From assembly GCF_020784725.1 (NCBI RefSeq), contig NZ_JAJGTZ010000044.1, positions 186,001 through 250,000 on the forward strand: 64,000 nt of DNA, read 5' to 3'. Positions within the stretch are counted from its first letter, which is position 1; each line of letters begins with the position of its first letter. The notes beneath the pieces are model-generated. The model saw only the letters and a list, made by a program, of their open reading frames with translations, had not been told where the DNA came from and searched no databases. Below are positions 34,679-43,292 of the stretch, piece after piece. Both the position numbers and the translations under genes were made by a program. This DNA is from Limosilactobacillus reuteri. GTDB taxonomy: Bacteria; Bacillota; Bacilli; Lactobacillales; Lactobacillaceae.

Positions 34679-35122
34679 TTGACATTTTACACAATCAACT
34701 ATTTATCAAATCACCAACATATGAATCAATTATTCAATTACGTTGCTATTATCATTTTTGCACTTTTGATTGCAGTAATGACGCTTTTATATTTACGGCA
34801 TCGGCTTATTACCCGTTATCGTGATTTAGGAATAATTTTCTTTTTATTATTATTGCTTTTTATTGGCTTTCAAGTTACCGATATGGAAAAAAGTACCACC
34901 CAGCAATCCCAAACAACTCAAATGATTCCCTTTATTAAGGCCGTTGCTCGGGATCATGATGTTTCTCCACAAAAAGTAGTTGTTAACTCCACAACTTTAA
35001 CGGATGGGATTCTTGTCCGAATTGAAGATCGCGATTATCGTGTCAATTTAAGTCAAACAGGAGATAATTATACTCTTACACGAGCACATGTTGTTAATCA
35101 TCAGGTTAATTTAATGAAGTAG
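34679..35122 (+). CDS. DUF3290 family membrane protein
   Basis: The 147-aa protein has two TM segments (about residues 20-39 and 52-67) and a C-terminal soluble domain with IPFIKAVARDHDVSPQKVVVN and DRDYRVNLSQTGDNYTLTRAHVV, matching DUF3290. The start codon is TTG behind AAGGAGAG; no ATG in frame gives the right N-terminus. It is followed 9 bp later by a DUF421 gene. The two families are usually paired in lactobacilli. Confidence 0.85.
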   Translation: MTFYTINYLSNHQHMNQLFNYVAIIIFALLIAVMTLLYLRHRLITRYRDLGIIFFLLLLLFIGFQVTDMEKSTTQQSQTTQMIPFIKAVARDHDVSPQKVVVNSTTLTDGILVRIEDRDYRVNLSQTGDNYTLTRAHVVNHQVNLMK

Positions 35123-35131
35123 GAGAGAAGA

Positions 35132-35770
35132 ATGGATACTTATTCGTTAATCATTATAAAGTTTGTCCTTGGTATGCTATGTTTGATCCTTCAGATTAAT
35201 TTATTGGGGAAAGGGAATCTTGCACCAACTTCTGCGATTGATCAAGTCCAAAATTATGTTTTAGGTGGGATCATTGGCGGAATTATTTACAATAGTGACA
35301 TTTCTGTCCTTGAATTTATAATGGTACTCTTGATTTGGACATTAATTGTATTTATTGTAAAGTTTGCAAAGGATCATAACATTTGGGTAAGAAGAATCAT
35401 TGATGGACGACCGCAAATATTAATCCAAAACGGCAAAGTATTGGTAGAGAATTGTATGCGCGCAGGAATCAGTGCCAATGACCTTATGTTCCGCCTTCGT
35501 GGTCATGGAATTTATGAAGTTGCTAAGGTCAAAAGTGGAATTTTAGAACAAAATGGTCAACTTGTAATCATCGAAAATGATGAAGCTAATGTTCGCTTTC
35601 CGCTAATTAATGATGGACAGATCAATATTGACGTAATGGAATTGATTCATCATGATGAACAGTGGGTATTTGAACAAATCCATAAAGCAGGATATGGCAG
35701 TGTTGATGACATTTATCTTGGCGAATATGTTAATGGCAAATTAACTTTAATTCCATATCCAAAGGCTTAA
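35132..35770 (+). CDS. DUF421 (YetF-like) membrane protein
   Basis: The 212-aa protein has three N-terminal TM segments (about residues 5-25, 42-60, 62-80) followed by a cytoplasmic YetF domain: RRIIDGRPQILIQNGKVLVENCMRAGISANDLMFRLRGHGI, typical of DUF421. The family is involved in spore and envelope properties in bacilli; here its role is unknown. Downstream member of the DUF3290/DUF421 operon. Confidence 0.88.
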   Translation: MDTYSLIIIKFVLGMLCLILQINLLGKGNLAPTSAIDQVQNYVLGGIIGGIIYNSDISVLEFIMVLLIWTLIVFIVKFAKDHNIWVRRIIDGRPQILIQNGKVLVENCMRAGISANDLMFRLRGHGIYEVAKVKSGILEQNGQLVIIENDEANVRFPLINDGQINIDVMELIHHDEQWVFEQIHKAGYGSVDDIYLGEYVNGKLTLIPYPKA

Positions 35771-35845
35771 AAGATCATCCTCTTTATAATTTTCAAGCGT
35801 ATAATAAAAGTAAAATACAAAATGAAATGATAAGAAGATGATTTG

Positions 35846-36709
35846 ATGAAAAAATCGTTGAAAATTGCTGGGATTAGTATTGGTAGTCTAATCCTTCTTG
35901 CTTTTGGTATTCAAGGTTTCTTATTGCGAGGAACGCCCGGACAACCCTTATCACCACAAAATTACCAAAATAAAATAGAATATTCTTCTGTTCCTACGTT
36001 ACTTATTCCTGGTTGGGGAGGAAGTACGGTTACTTATAATAAGATGATTAAGTACTATCAGCAGAAACACATTGCACAAAAAGTTCTAACGATCTGGGTT
36101 GCCCCTAACGGACGGATCTGGACAGAGGGTGACTTTCACGGGCAAAAGAATGCCTTAATTCAAGTCTTATTTACCTGGAACTATAATGGTACCTACCATC
36201 CACAGATTAAGCAACTGACGACTGTTTTGAACTATTTGCAAAAACACTATCATATGCAAAAAATTAATGTAGTCGCCCACTCATATGGAGGAACAGAATT
36301 CATTCATGCTTATATGAGTTCAAAATATCTTCAAGAGCATATGCGGTTAAATAAAGTAGTCTTTTTAGGAGTTCCAGTTGAAGAAAGCCTGAACGATCAG
36401 TTGAAATATCGCTATCATTTACTTAATAAATCTACAGACAAGGATTTTCATCAATTATTTTTGGAGATGAAAAATTGGCAGCTGAATTATCCTGTTGAGA
36501 TTTATAATTTAATGGGGAGTGAAGAAGGCAGTAAAACAACTGATGGAGCTGTTCCACATATCCAATCAGAAATGTTAAAATCATTAATTAAAGCCCATCC
36601 ATCGATTAAGTATCATCAAAAAGTGTATCCAAAGACTACTCACTTTCAATTACATCATCGAACAAAAATTTTAAACAATATCGCTAATATTTTGTGGGGA
36701 AGGAATTAA
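35846..36709 (+). CDS. Membrane-anchored alpha/beta hydrolase, DUF915 family
   Basis: The 287-aa paralogue of the hydrolase at 7505-8350 has an N-terminal uncleaved-looking anchor (residues 6-25), the oxyanion sequence LLIPGWGGST, a nucleophile elbow VAHSYGGTEF near residue 146, and a C-terminal His in TTHFQLHH. A TTG one codon earlier is possible, but the ATG has better spacing from AAGAAG. The small RHH-like gene starts one base after its stop, so the two form an operon. Confidence 0.86.
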   Translation: MKKSLKIAGISIGSLILLAFGIQGFLLRGTPGQPLSPQNYQNKIEYSSVPTLLIPGWGGSTVTYNKMIKYYQQKHIAQKVLTIWVAPNGRIWTEGDFHGQKNALIQVLFTWNYNGTYHPQIKQLTTVLNYLQKHYHMQKINVVAHSYGGTEFIHAYMSSKYLQEHMRLNKVVFLGVPVEESLNDQLKYRYHLLNKSTDKDFHQLFLEMKNWQLNYPVEIYNLMGSEEGSKTTDGAVPHIQSEMLKSLIKAHPSIKYHQKVYPKTTHFQLHHRTKILNNIANILWGRN

Positions 36710-36710
36710 A

Positions 36711-36866
36711 ATGAATAAAGAACATGGTCAAGTAACAGGAATTATATGGCGTGGGCCGGATGACTTAGCTATATATCAACAATTAAAAGAATATGCAGAT
36801 AAAAAAGATATTTCAGTTTCAAAAGCAGCCAAGCAATTAATTAACACAGCTCTCAAGAAAGATTAA
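36711..36866 (+). CDS. Small ribbon-helix-helix-like protein (51 aa)
   Basis: A short gene lies directly behind the DUF915 hydrolase, with GGGGAAGGA as ribosome-binding site. The peptide has a strand-like start (QVTGIIWRGPDD), then two predicted helices (DLAIYQQLKEYADKKD and VSKAAKQLINTAL). This matches the ribbon-helix-helix fold of small DNA-binding proteins, as in CopG/Arc-type repressors and antitoxins. No toxin gene adjoins it. It is too short to classify with certainty. Confidence 0.6.
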   Translation: MNKEHGQVTGIIWRGPDDLAIYQQLKEYADKKDISVSKAAKQLINTALKKD

Positions 36867-36941
36867 AAAATCCTAATTGGTTAAGGTTATTATTCCATGA
36901 TAGAATCTTAACTGTACAAAAATTAAAGGGGAGTTCACTTA

Positions 36942-37424
36942 ATGACAAATCAAAAAAGTAAGACAGTATATTTCTGTGCAGGGTGGTTTACTGACAAGCA
37001 AAATAAAGCTTATGAGGACGCAATGAACGCAATTAAAACTAACCCGACAGTAGATGTAGAAAATTCTTATGTGCCATTACAACACCAATATAAAGGATTA
37101 CGGGTTGATGAACATCCAGAGCTTTTGCAAGATCGCGAATGGAGTACAGCAACTTACAATGGTGATCGTGTAGGAGTTTCAACTTCTGATATGCTTTTAG
37201 CAGTTTACATTCCTGAAGAAGAGGATGTAGGAATGGGTGTTGAATTAGGAATGGCACGCGCACTAGGTAAATATATTATGGTAGTGATTCCTGATGAGGA
37301 TTTTGGTAAACCAATTAATTTAATGAGTTGGGGAATTGCAGATAATTTTATTAAAATGTCAGAACTTCCTAATTACGATTTTAATAAACCATCTTACAAT
37401 TTCTACGATGGTGGAGTATATTAA
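36942..37424 (+). CDS. ntd: Nucleoside 2-deoxyribosyltransferase
   Basis: The enzyme exchanges the base of 2'-deoxynucleosides in nucleoside salvage, a hallmark of lactobacilli with deoxyribonucleoside needs. The 160-aa size equals known Lactobacillus enzymes (about 157-167 aa). TVYFCAGWFTDKQN is the N-terminal nucleoside-binding strand, SDMLLAVYIPEEEDVGMGVELGMA near residue 85 contains the catalytic Glu (E100 in this protein) and SYNFYDGGVY forms the conserved C-terminus. Class I or II cannot be decided here. Confidence 0.93.
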   Translation: MTNQKSKTVYFCAGWFTDKQNKAYEDAMNAIKTNPTVDVENSYVPLQHQYKGLRVDEHPELLQDREWSTATYNGDRVGVSTSDMLLAVYIPEEEDVGMGVELGMARALGKYIMVVIPDEDFGKPINLMSWGIADNFIKMSELPNYDFNKPSYNFYDGGVY

Positions 37425-37467
37425 GAAAAAAGATATGCGATTTCAACTCGCATATCTTTTTTCTTAA
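37421..37467. terminator. Bidirectional terminator, 20-bp perfect stem
   Basis: Positions 37421-37440 pair without mismatch with 37448-37467 around a 7-nt loop. The stem contains the ntd stop codon. Convergent ntd and HAD genes share it. Confidence 0.92.
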
Positions 37468-37487
37468 TGTTAGTTTACATAATATCT

Positions 37488-38306
37488 TTAACGGCAAATG
37501 AATTGGTGTTCAATTTCTGACAATAGCCCAGCATGATTATTATCATATCTTGTCACTTTATCCGCAACTTTTAACAGGTCATCAGTAGCATTTTTCATTG
37601 CATATCCATAACCAACTTCTGCTAGCATCTCAATATCGTTTGACGTATCTCCAAAAGCAACTACTTGGGCTAAAGTTCCATTTAAGTAATTTTTAACTAG
37701 TCTTTTTAATCCCAAGGCTTTATTTACGCCTGCCGGTAGTATATCAATGCCATAAGCTCCGCTATAAGTTGCTTGAATTAAGCTTGGGAACTGCTCATTT
37801 AATTGATTTACATATCCTTGGATAATAGTTTGGGATAATTTGTGTTTGGCCCAACCAAGGTTTAAGTTATAAATTGGCTCAGTGATTGTTTGAAGGTCAG
37901 AAAAATATGTGTGGTGGGGATAGAAAGGGACTGGAACATCTCGATACTGCTCAGCAAGGATTGTTTGTGTTTCACCAGATAAAGATAAGATGTCGGGACT
38001 AGGGAGCGTATGCTTAATAAAAGCATAAAGCTGTTGCAGTGTCGCAATTGAATGAGTCTTTCCGTAGACAGATTTGCCGTTTATTACCAGTCGTCCACCA
38101 TTTTCTGCTACAAATTCTGTTACAAGTGGGCACGGTTGAAAGATCGTTGACAATGCATCGTAACTATTTCCACTTGCAATAATAAAGTGGTAGTTTTGTC
38201 GTTGTAATAATTCAATATCTTTATTTAAACGGTTAACGTCGAATTTATCATTATCATCTAGTAAGGTACCATCAACATCGACCGCAATAAAACGGTATTT
38301 TCCCAT
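37488..38306 (-). CDS. Cof-type HAD-superfamily phosphatase
   Basis: The 272-aa protein has motif I DVDGTLLDD near residue 9, motif II in the HFIIASGNS segment, a Cof cap domain, the motif III lysine in LGLKRL, and motif IV AFGDTSNDIEML near 218. Cof-type HAD enzymes dephosphorylate sugars or cofactors such as pyridoxal phosphate and FMN. Substrate unknown. Confidence 0.9.
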   Translation of the reverse strand: MGKYRFIAVDVDGTLLDDNDKFDVNRLNKDIELLQRQNYHFIIASGNSYDALSTIFQPCPLVTEFVAENGGRLVINGKSVYGKTHSIATLQQLYAFIKHTLPSPDILSLSGETQTILAEQYRDVPVPFYPHHTYFSDLQTITEPIYNLNLGWAKHKLSQTIIQGYVNQLNEQFPSLIQATYSGAYGIDILPAGVNKALGLKRLVKNYLNGTLAQVVAFGDTSNDIEMLAEVGYGYAMKNATDDLLKVADKVTRYDNNHAGLLSEIEHQFICR

Positions 38307-38326
38307 TTAATTTCCTCTCTGAAATA

Positions 38327-38689
38327 CTAATTTGCAGAAGGATCTTGTGGCTTTTCTGCAATAGTTTGACTTTTAAGTTGTTGCTTTAACTGTGTATTTT
38401 CTTTTTGCAGTTGATCAATCTTTTTTTGATATTTTTTTAATTCGTCTTTACTAACATGCGACGATTGTAATTCTTTTAATTGCTTGTTAGTTTTGAGATG
38501 ATTAGAAAATGATAGTAAGTAAATAATAATAGCTCCAATAAGTAAACAGATAAAGATTAGTAGCACTAGTGGCATCTTTACTTGTGCTCCAAAAAGGTTG
38601 ACTATGACAGTTGCTGTATTTAATAGTGCAAAGATAGCGATTATAATTAGAATAACGATTGAAGCAATGGTTGTAGATTGCTTTTTCAT
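38327..38689 (-). CDS. LapA-domain (DUF1049) membrane protein with coiled coil
   Basis: The 120-aa protein has two TM segments (about residues 10-30 and 38-60) with the LapA-type ALLNTATVIVNLFGAQVKMPLVLLI linker, then a Gln/Lys-rich coiled coil (about 75-108). Related proteins in proteobacteria help lipopolysaccharide assembly, which does not apply in a Gram-positive; its role here is unknown. It lies 20 bp upstream of the HAD gene and is probably in its operon. Confidence 0.82.
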   Translation of the reverse strand: MKKQSTTIASIVILIIIAIFALLNTATVIVNLFGAQVKMPLVLLIFICLLIGAIIIYLLSFSNHLKTNKQLKELQSSHVSKDELKKYQKKIDQLQKENTQLKQQLKSQTIAEKPQDPSAN

Positions 38690-38807
38690 AGAAAATTCCC
38701 CCTCATATTTTTTATAACATATCTATTATATTAACTTAAGAAGTGCTGGTAAAGGAGAAGGAGGGAATAAATAAACACCACCAGTATTTGTATTTTTTTA
38801 AATAAAA

Positions 38808-38836
38808 TTGACAAATTCTCTTTATTTTTTTAATAA
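38808..38836 (+). promoter_or_regulatory. Promoter of tRNA-Arg
   Basis: TTGACA (38808-38813) and TAATAA (38831-38836) are spaced 17 bp apart, about 24 bp before the tRNA. Confidence 0.6.
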
Positions 38837-38859
38837 ATACGCTAAAATAAAATTATAGG

Positions 38860-38931
38860 GCGTCCTTAGTGTAATGGATAGCACATGAGATTTCGGTCCT
38901 CATGATCCGAGTTCGACTCTCGGGGGACGCA
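38860..38931 (+). tRNA. tRNA-Arg(TCG)
   Basis: The acceptor stem GCGTCCT pairs with GGGACGC. The anticodon loop TTTCGGT gives anticodon TCG (reads CGA) with G37. The T-arm has the usual GTTCGA. CCA is not encoded. The bottom pair of the anticodon stem is A-C, slightly unusual. Confidence 0.85.
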
Positions 38932-38957
38932 TTTTTGTAAGATTGTATAAAAAATAA

Positions 38958-39002
38958 GCTCCGGTAAAATGCTGATATAACGGCATTTTATCGGAGTTTT
39001 TG
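38958..39002 (+). terminator. Intrinsic terminator of tRNA-Arg
   Basis: Stem CTCCGGTAAAATGC/GCATTTTATCGGAG (with one G-T) is followed by TTTTTG. Confidence 0.88.
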
Positions 39003-39172
39003 TTTAGTTAAAATGGTATGAAATGGTGAAAGTTTGTAAAGTTGGGGAACAAATAGTGCAATTCGGCAATTTTTGTGCACCCAAAATAATCATTGGCGAA
39101 TCACATTTTAATACGGACTTGAAGTCCCTGAGACTATGTACGACTTTAGATCTACCTTTAGAGTAACAAAAA
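39003..39172. other. Non-coding spacer
   Basis: About 170 bp without an ORF, tRNA or convincing hairpin (only a short GGACTT-g-AAGTCC palindrome). No repeat of the tRNA-Arg 3' end was found, so there is no evidence of an attachment site. Confidence 0.5.
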
Positions 39173-39204
39173 AGTTCAGGACAAAAATAATTTTGTCCTG
39201 AACT
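39173..39204 (-). terminator. Intrinsic terminator of the esterase gene
   Basis: A 14-bp perfect stem, AGTTCAGGACAAAA and its complement, with loop ATAA. The minus strand carries TTTTTT after it. Confidence 0.9.
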
Positions 39205-39260
39205 AATCTTAGGTTGTTTTTGATTTCATCAATTTAATGTGAAAGAAGGCAAGAAGTGCT

Positions 39261-40121
39261 CTACGGCCGGGTTAAATACTTATCTAAAAAGTCCATCACA
39301 ATTTTAAATACCTGTGGTTGAAGGAATTTCACATCCATGTGACTTGCGCCTTCAATTTCGTATAATTCAGCGGGAACATTGTTTTCAACTAATGCATCAT
39401 AAAGCTTTTCACTATCTTTGATTGGAACAACAACATCCTCCGTTCCATGAAAGATAAGAAAGGGTGTAGAATTAGAATTTACATAGGTGAGGGGATTTGC
39501 AGCAGAATCAAGCTCAGGAGCGTTTTCAGGCTCAGCGCCAAGCAAATTACGGTAAACAAAATCAAAATCGTTTGATGCACTTTCTGTTTTAGCTGTTAAT
39601 GGATCAACAACACCATAAAAAGGAACCGCTACTTGAACATCACTGGAGTAATCTAAATTAGCCCCTTTGTCGAATTGGTTAAGACCGTTAGTAACACCTA
39701 GCATACTTGCCATATGACCACCAGCTGATTCTCCCATCGCAATAAATCGATTAGGATCGGCTTGAAAGCGTTTAGCATTAGCTCTCATATAACGAATAGC
39801 AGCCTTAGCATCTTCTAATTGCCCAGGAAACTGAACTTTATTGCTATCACGATATTCGACGCCAACAATAATATAACCATGCCGAGCAAAATCAACTAAA
39901 TTTGGTAAATGAACATTGTGATCTGTATCCATCCAGCCACCGCCAGCAAACCAAAAAATTACCGGATAACGTGTAGCATCATTGGTTTGAAAATGCCGAA
40001 TGACTGAGAGTTTCAAATCACGCGTTGTATTACCAAGCCATCCAGGAACTTGCGTATACGTAATGTCTGAATCTAGCCATAAACCGTCACGTACTTGATC
40101 AACTTTAAGCGTATGTTTCAT
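39261..40121 (-). CDS. Alpha/beta hydrolase, carboxylesterase/lipase (Aes/BD-FAE-like)
   Basis: The 286-aa protein shows the HGG-type oxyanion motif in altered form (FWFAGGGWMD near residue 65), the nucleophile in GESAGGHMAS near 142, the Asp in HGTEDVVVP near 227 and the His in GASHMDVKF near 262. Probable esterase on short acyl or feruloyl-type esters. The chosen ATG follows AAAGGAG; an upstream in-frame ATG 27 codons earlier lacks one. Confidence 0.88.
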   Translation of the reverse strand: MKHTLKVDQVRDGLWLDSDITYTQVPGWLGNTTRDLKLSVIRHFQTNDATRYPVIFWFAGGGWMDTDHNVHLPNLVDFARHGYIIVGVEYRDSNKVQFPGQLEDAKAAIRYMRANAKRFQADPNRFIAMGESAGGHMASMLGVTNGLNQFDKGANLDYSSDVQVAVPFYGVVDPLTAKTESASNDFDFVYRNLLGAEPENAPELDSAANPLTYVNSNSTPFLIFHGTEDVVVPIKDSEKLYDALVENNVPAELYEIEGASHMDVKFLQPQVFKIVMDFLDKYLTRP

Positions 40122-40368
40122 GATAAAAACTCCTTTGTTAAAAATACTTTTGCCATAGACTTCAGCAATAGTATTACATAAATATTTTAAAACATAAATC
40201 AAAAATATTAGTTTTGTTTAAAAAGTTTTATTTCGGTTGCATTAAAACTATAATTTTAATGACAGGTTAATTTTAAAATAAATCGTTCCCTCTTTACGTA
40301 TTTACTAGCAACTTCGCTTATTTTATGGTTAGATTAAATTAGTATATATTTATAAGGAGCGATCATCT

Positions 40369-41016
40369 ATGGAAATTCAATACTGGGCTGATATTGCGTG
40401 CCCATATTGCTATATGGGAATTACACAATTACAACGAGCGCTTAAAGAATTAAAGATTGCCGATCAGACACCATTAAAATTTATGTCATTTCAACTAGAT
40501 CCAACGTTACCAACAACAACTGATTTATCAATGACAGAATATTATGCAAAAACTCATCAACTAACTAAGCAAGAAGCTGCTACACAAATACATAAAATTG
40601 ATCAACTTGCTGCCGATATTGATTTACCAATTAAGATGGAAAATGCGATTCCTGTTAATACATTAGCTGCTCATCGCTTAATAAAATACATTGAGAGTTT
40701 AAATGACCAAGCATTACTTAATAAGGCTGTTAAACGTCTTTATCAACTTTATTTTAATGATAATGAATCAATCGCGGACTATGAAGCTCTAACTGTTGCA
40801 ATGAATGAAATCGGACTACCTGTTGCTGATGTTAAAAAAGTTCTTGAATCTAATCAGTATGAAGATGAAGTTCGAAAAAACGAACGGCGCGCATTTATGA
40901 TTGGAATGCCAAGTGCACCGCTATTTGTGATTAATAATAAGTATTCAATCACTGGTGCGCAACCTTACGAAGTATTTTTAGAAGCCTTGAAAAAAGTAAA
41001 AAATACAACTAAATAA
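40369..41016 (+). CDS. DsbA-family thiol oxidoreductase (FrnE-like)
   Basis: The 215-aa protein has the thioredoxin-fold active site CPYC near residue 12 (ADIACPYCYMGITQL), an alpha-helical insertion and a cis-Pro region GMPSAPLFVIN near 183, matching the FrnE/2-hydroxychromene-2-carboxylate isomerase branch of DsbA. There is no signal peptide, so a cytoplasmic role such as thiol-stress response is likely. Monocistronic, with a terminator after it. Confidence 0.9.
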   Translation: MEIQYWADIACPYCYMGITQLQRALKELKIADQTPLKFMSFQLDPTLPTTTDLSMTEYYAKTHQLTKQEAATQIHKIDQLAADIDLPIKMENAIPVNTLAAHRLIKYIESLNDQALLNKAVKRLYQLYFNDNESIADYEALTVAMNEIGLPVADVKKVLESNQYEDEVRKNERRAFMIGMPSAPLFVINNKYSITGAQPYEVFLEALKKVKNTTK

Positions 41017-41021
41017 GATTT

Positions 41022-41056
41022 AAGCAAACCAGAAGATAATTGCTGGTTTGTTTTTT
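41022..41056 (+). terminator. Intrinsic terminator of the DsbA-family gene
   Basis: Stem CAAACCAG/CTGGTTTG is followed by TTTTTT. Confidence 0.9.
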
Positions 41057-41148
41057 ATTCTCCCCTGCTCTATTTGTAAATAGAAAAACTGTAATTCTTT
41101 ATAAATTCTAATCATCCGAGTAGAATAAAACTTGAGGAGGTCTTTAGA

Positions 41149-41502
41149 ATGAAGGTAACAAAACTTATTGTAGGAATTATTATGATTGTATTAGCCATTA
41201 TTATATTTGTTCAATCAATTGTAAGAGGTTTTGGGAATCCTAATCCTACAATCCATATTTATGCTGGAACAGCCGAATTAATTGTTTCGCTGTTATATCT
41301 GGCATCAGGAATCGTCTATATCGCTACTTGTGGTATTGATGGTTTAGGTGGCGATATTGCTGGATTATCGATGATGCTAATTAGTTGGGTTCTAGGTTTA
41401 TTAACGTGTACTATCTATCTTCCATTGCAGCTTTGGGCATGGTTGGCTTTAATTATTGGAGTTGGCTTTTTTGTTTGGCATCTTATATTACGACGTGAAT
41501 AA
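41149..41502 (+). CDS. Small membrane protein, four TM helices, function unknown
   Basis: The 117-aa hydrophobic protein has TM segments at about residues 5-25, 38-60, 70-90 and 93-112 and a short C-terminal RRE. A GAGGAGG-type ribosome-binding site precedes the ATG. No recognisable family motif. The insertion sequence downstream sits in its terminator. Confidence 0.7.
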   Translation: MKVTKLIVGIIMIVLAIIIFVQSIVRGFGNPNPTIHIYAGTAELIVSLLYLASGIVYIATCGIDGLGGDIAGLSMMLISWVLGLLTCTIYLPLQLWAWLALIIGVGFFVWHLILRRE

Positions 41503-41516
41503 ATTATGCTAGTTAT

Positions 41517-41571
41517 TAGGCAATCCAATGATGTTTGCTTTTAGCTTACGTTATTAGATTGCCTATTTTTT
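41517..41571 (+). terminator. Terminator of the small membrane-protein gene, abutted by an IS
   Basis: AGGCAATC and GATTGCCT form the stem; the T tract TATTTTTT is exactly the 8-bp target site of the ISL3-type element. Confidence 0.75.
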
Positions 41572-41584
41572 GGGTATACACTTT

Positions 41585-41619
41585 CTGGTATGGAGAGAGA
41601 TTCCATGCCAGATTTTTTT
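41585..41619 (+). terminator. Terminator hairpin inside IS left end
   Basis: CTGGTATGGA pairs with TTCCATGCCAG, followed by ATTTTTTT. Such barriers protect insertion sequences from outside transcription. Confidence 0.7.
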
Positions 41620-41697
41620 ATACAAAAAAGAGGACATTTGCTGTCCCCTCGTTATACAATCAATTCACCACAAAAATCATGAAAGAAGGTTAAACAA

Positions 41698-42923
41698 ATG
41701 TCCCATAATGATTCTATCCTAAATATTCTTGGAATTAAAGATAAAAATATTAAAATTATTTCTGTTGAAGAAGCTGAACACAACAATGATTCTGTTAAAG
41801 AGTATATAACGCTAATAACAGCTACTCTTTCTTATCCGATTAATCGTTGTCGTAACTGTGGCTTTCCCACAGTTAATAAGGATGGCTTTCCCAAAACTCA
41901 TGTACGACTGGCAAGGTTAAACGGGAGAAGATATGAACTAGAGCTTCGTAAACAACGCTATAAATGTAAATCATGCCATACTACTTTTGGTGCTATTACT
42001 AATTTAACCAAAGAAAATCAAACCTTATCCAGTGATCTCAAAAATCAAATCATGCTTTTAGCTCGTAAAGGACTATCTGGTCAGCTGATTGCTGAAATGT
42101 GTCACTGTTCTCCTAGCAGCGTTCGTCGAACAATTTTAGAGCGCATGGAACCACACTATCGTGTGGCTAAGTTGCCTAAGCATCTATGTTTTGACGAGTT
42201 TCGTTCAACTAAGTCTTTATCTGTTGTGACGCTGAAACCCACCAAATTGTCACAAAGTTACAGGATCGTCTATCACCTACCATTATTGATTATTTTGAAA
42301 GTCGTTATTCAAAAGCCGAACGCGAATGCGTTCAATCAGTTGTAATTGATTTAAATACTCAATATCAAAGCTTTATCTATCGCCTTTTCCCTAATGCCAA
42401 TATCATTATTGATCGCTTCCACCTTGTACAATTAGCTGGTCGTGCTTTGGACAATTGTCGTATCTCTATCCTAAAACAACTCGATAAACAGAGCCGAGAA
42501 TATAAAATTATGAAGTCACATTGGAAGCTATTCCATAAAAAAGCTGAAGATCTTCACCCTGAAGAAGTAGTTTTTCTTCGCGGCGTTAAACAATATATGA
42601 CTCGCCAAAATGCTGTTGATCTCATTACTAGTAAATTTTCCAAGTTCGCTGAAGTATACCAAACTTACCAAGATATCACGAAAGCCCTAAACGAGCGCAA
42701 TAGTGAATTACTAGAGTCAACCATCTTAGACTATCAAAAAACCAATACAGAAATGGATACCGCTATTCAAACCCTTCGTCAAAACAGAAAATATGTCTTA
42801 AATAGCGCTAAATTTGAATACTCTAATGGTCCTTTAGAAGGCATCAATCGCAAAATCAAAAATTTTTCTTTTTTAGAATTGATTGTATTTTTTCATAAAA
42901 AAAATACCCCTACATTTTCGTAG
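41698..42923 (+). pseudogene. ISL3-family transposase, frameshifted
   Basis: The first part (41698-42345) has the ISL3 zinc-finger CRNCGF...CKSCH and the helix-turn-helix LIAEMCHCSPSSVRRTI, reaching the catalytic-core start CFDEFRSTKSL. Then the frame is lost. The core resumes in another frame near 42213 (CDAETHQIVTKLQDRLSPTI, later NIIIDRFHLVQLAGRALDNCR) and runs to 42923. About 6-8 residues expected between the blocks are missing, which indicates a small deletion rather than a simple slippage site. The C-terminus after GPLEGINRKIK is also shorter than in intact ISL3 enzymes. Non-functional. Confidence 0.85.
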
Positions 42924-42935
42924 GAAGTATTTTTA
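42899..42935 (+). terminator. Terminator hairpin at the IS right end
   Basis: AAAATAC-CC-CCTAC and GTAGG-AA-GTATTTTT pair, closing the transposase gene region. Confidence 0.7.
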
Positions 42936-42975
42936 GTCAACCATACCAGTTGACAGATATCCTATTTTTTCTAAT

Positions 42976-43007
42976 AAAAAACAGAGAGTAATTTTACTCA
43001 CTGTTTT
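42976..43007 (-). terminator. Terminator of the tRNA array (minus strand)
   Basis: On the minus strand, AAAACAGTGAGT pairs with ACTCTCTGTTTT (one mismatch) and is followed by a T run, just after tRNA-Gln. Confidence 0.8.
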
Positions 43008-43014
43008 AGGCTAA

Positions 43015-43086
43015 TTGGGCTAGCTGGATTCGAACCAGCGCATGACGGTACCAAAAACCGTTGCCTTACCGCTTGGCTATAGCCCA
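43015..43086 (-). tRNA. tRNA-Gln(TTG)
   Basis: Acceptor TGGGCTA/TAGCCCA, anticodon TTG in loop TTTTTGG, T-arm GGTTCGAATCC. 72 nt, last gene of the minus-strand tRNA array. Confidence 0.95.
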
Positions 43087-43125
43087 ATTATATTAAAATG
43101 TTGAACAACTATTAAAATTGTTCAA

Positions 43126-43198
43126 TGGAGGATACAGGGCTCGAACCTGTGACCCCCTGCTTGTAAGGCAGATGCTCTCCCAACTGAGCTAATCCTCC
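43126..43198 (-). tRNA. tRNA-Val(TAC)
   Basis: Acceptor GGAGGAT/ATCCTCC, anticodon TAC in loop CTTACAA, standard D- and T-arms. 73 nt. Confidence 0.95.
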
Positions 43199-43203
43199 AA
43201 AAG

Positions 43204-43275
43204 TGACCCGTGCGGGATTTGAACCCACGATACCAGCGTGAAAGGCTGGTGTCTTAACCACTTGACTAACGGGCC
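43204..43275 (-). tRNA. tRNA-Glu(TTC), copy 1
   Basis: Acceptor GGCCCGT/ACGGGTC, anticodon TTC in loop CTTTCAC. The sequence is identical to the copy at 43808-43879. Confidence 0.95.
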
Positions 43276-43292
43276 ATATTAAATTAATTAAA

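Larger units (their letters stand above)
41564..42970 (+). mobile_element. ISL3-family insertion sequence with 8-bp target-site duplication
   Basis: TATTTTTT is present directly before (41564-41571) and after (42963-42970) the element. The inner ends are imperfect inverted repeats: GGGTATACACTTTCTGGTATGG on the left and the complement of CCATACCAGTTGACAGATATCC on the right, sharing the inner CTGGTATGG. The element body is 1391 bp (41572-42962) and carries one ISL3-type transposase, now broken. A hairpin with a T run (41585-41619) near the left end would stop transcription from outside. The intact duplication shows a single, not very old insertion. Confidence 0.88.

Noticed and set aside
38860..39260. 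tRNA-Arg as integration site
   Set aside because: No duplicated tRNA 3' end or integrase gene lies downstream; only a terminator and a short spacer.
41698..42923. Programmed frameshift in the ISL3 transposase
   Set aside because: The two frames do not overlap at a slippery heptamer, and 6-8 conserved residues are missing at the junction, so a deletion explains it better.
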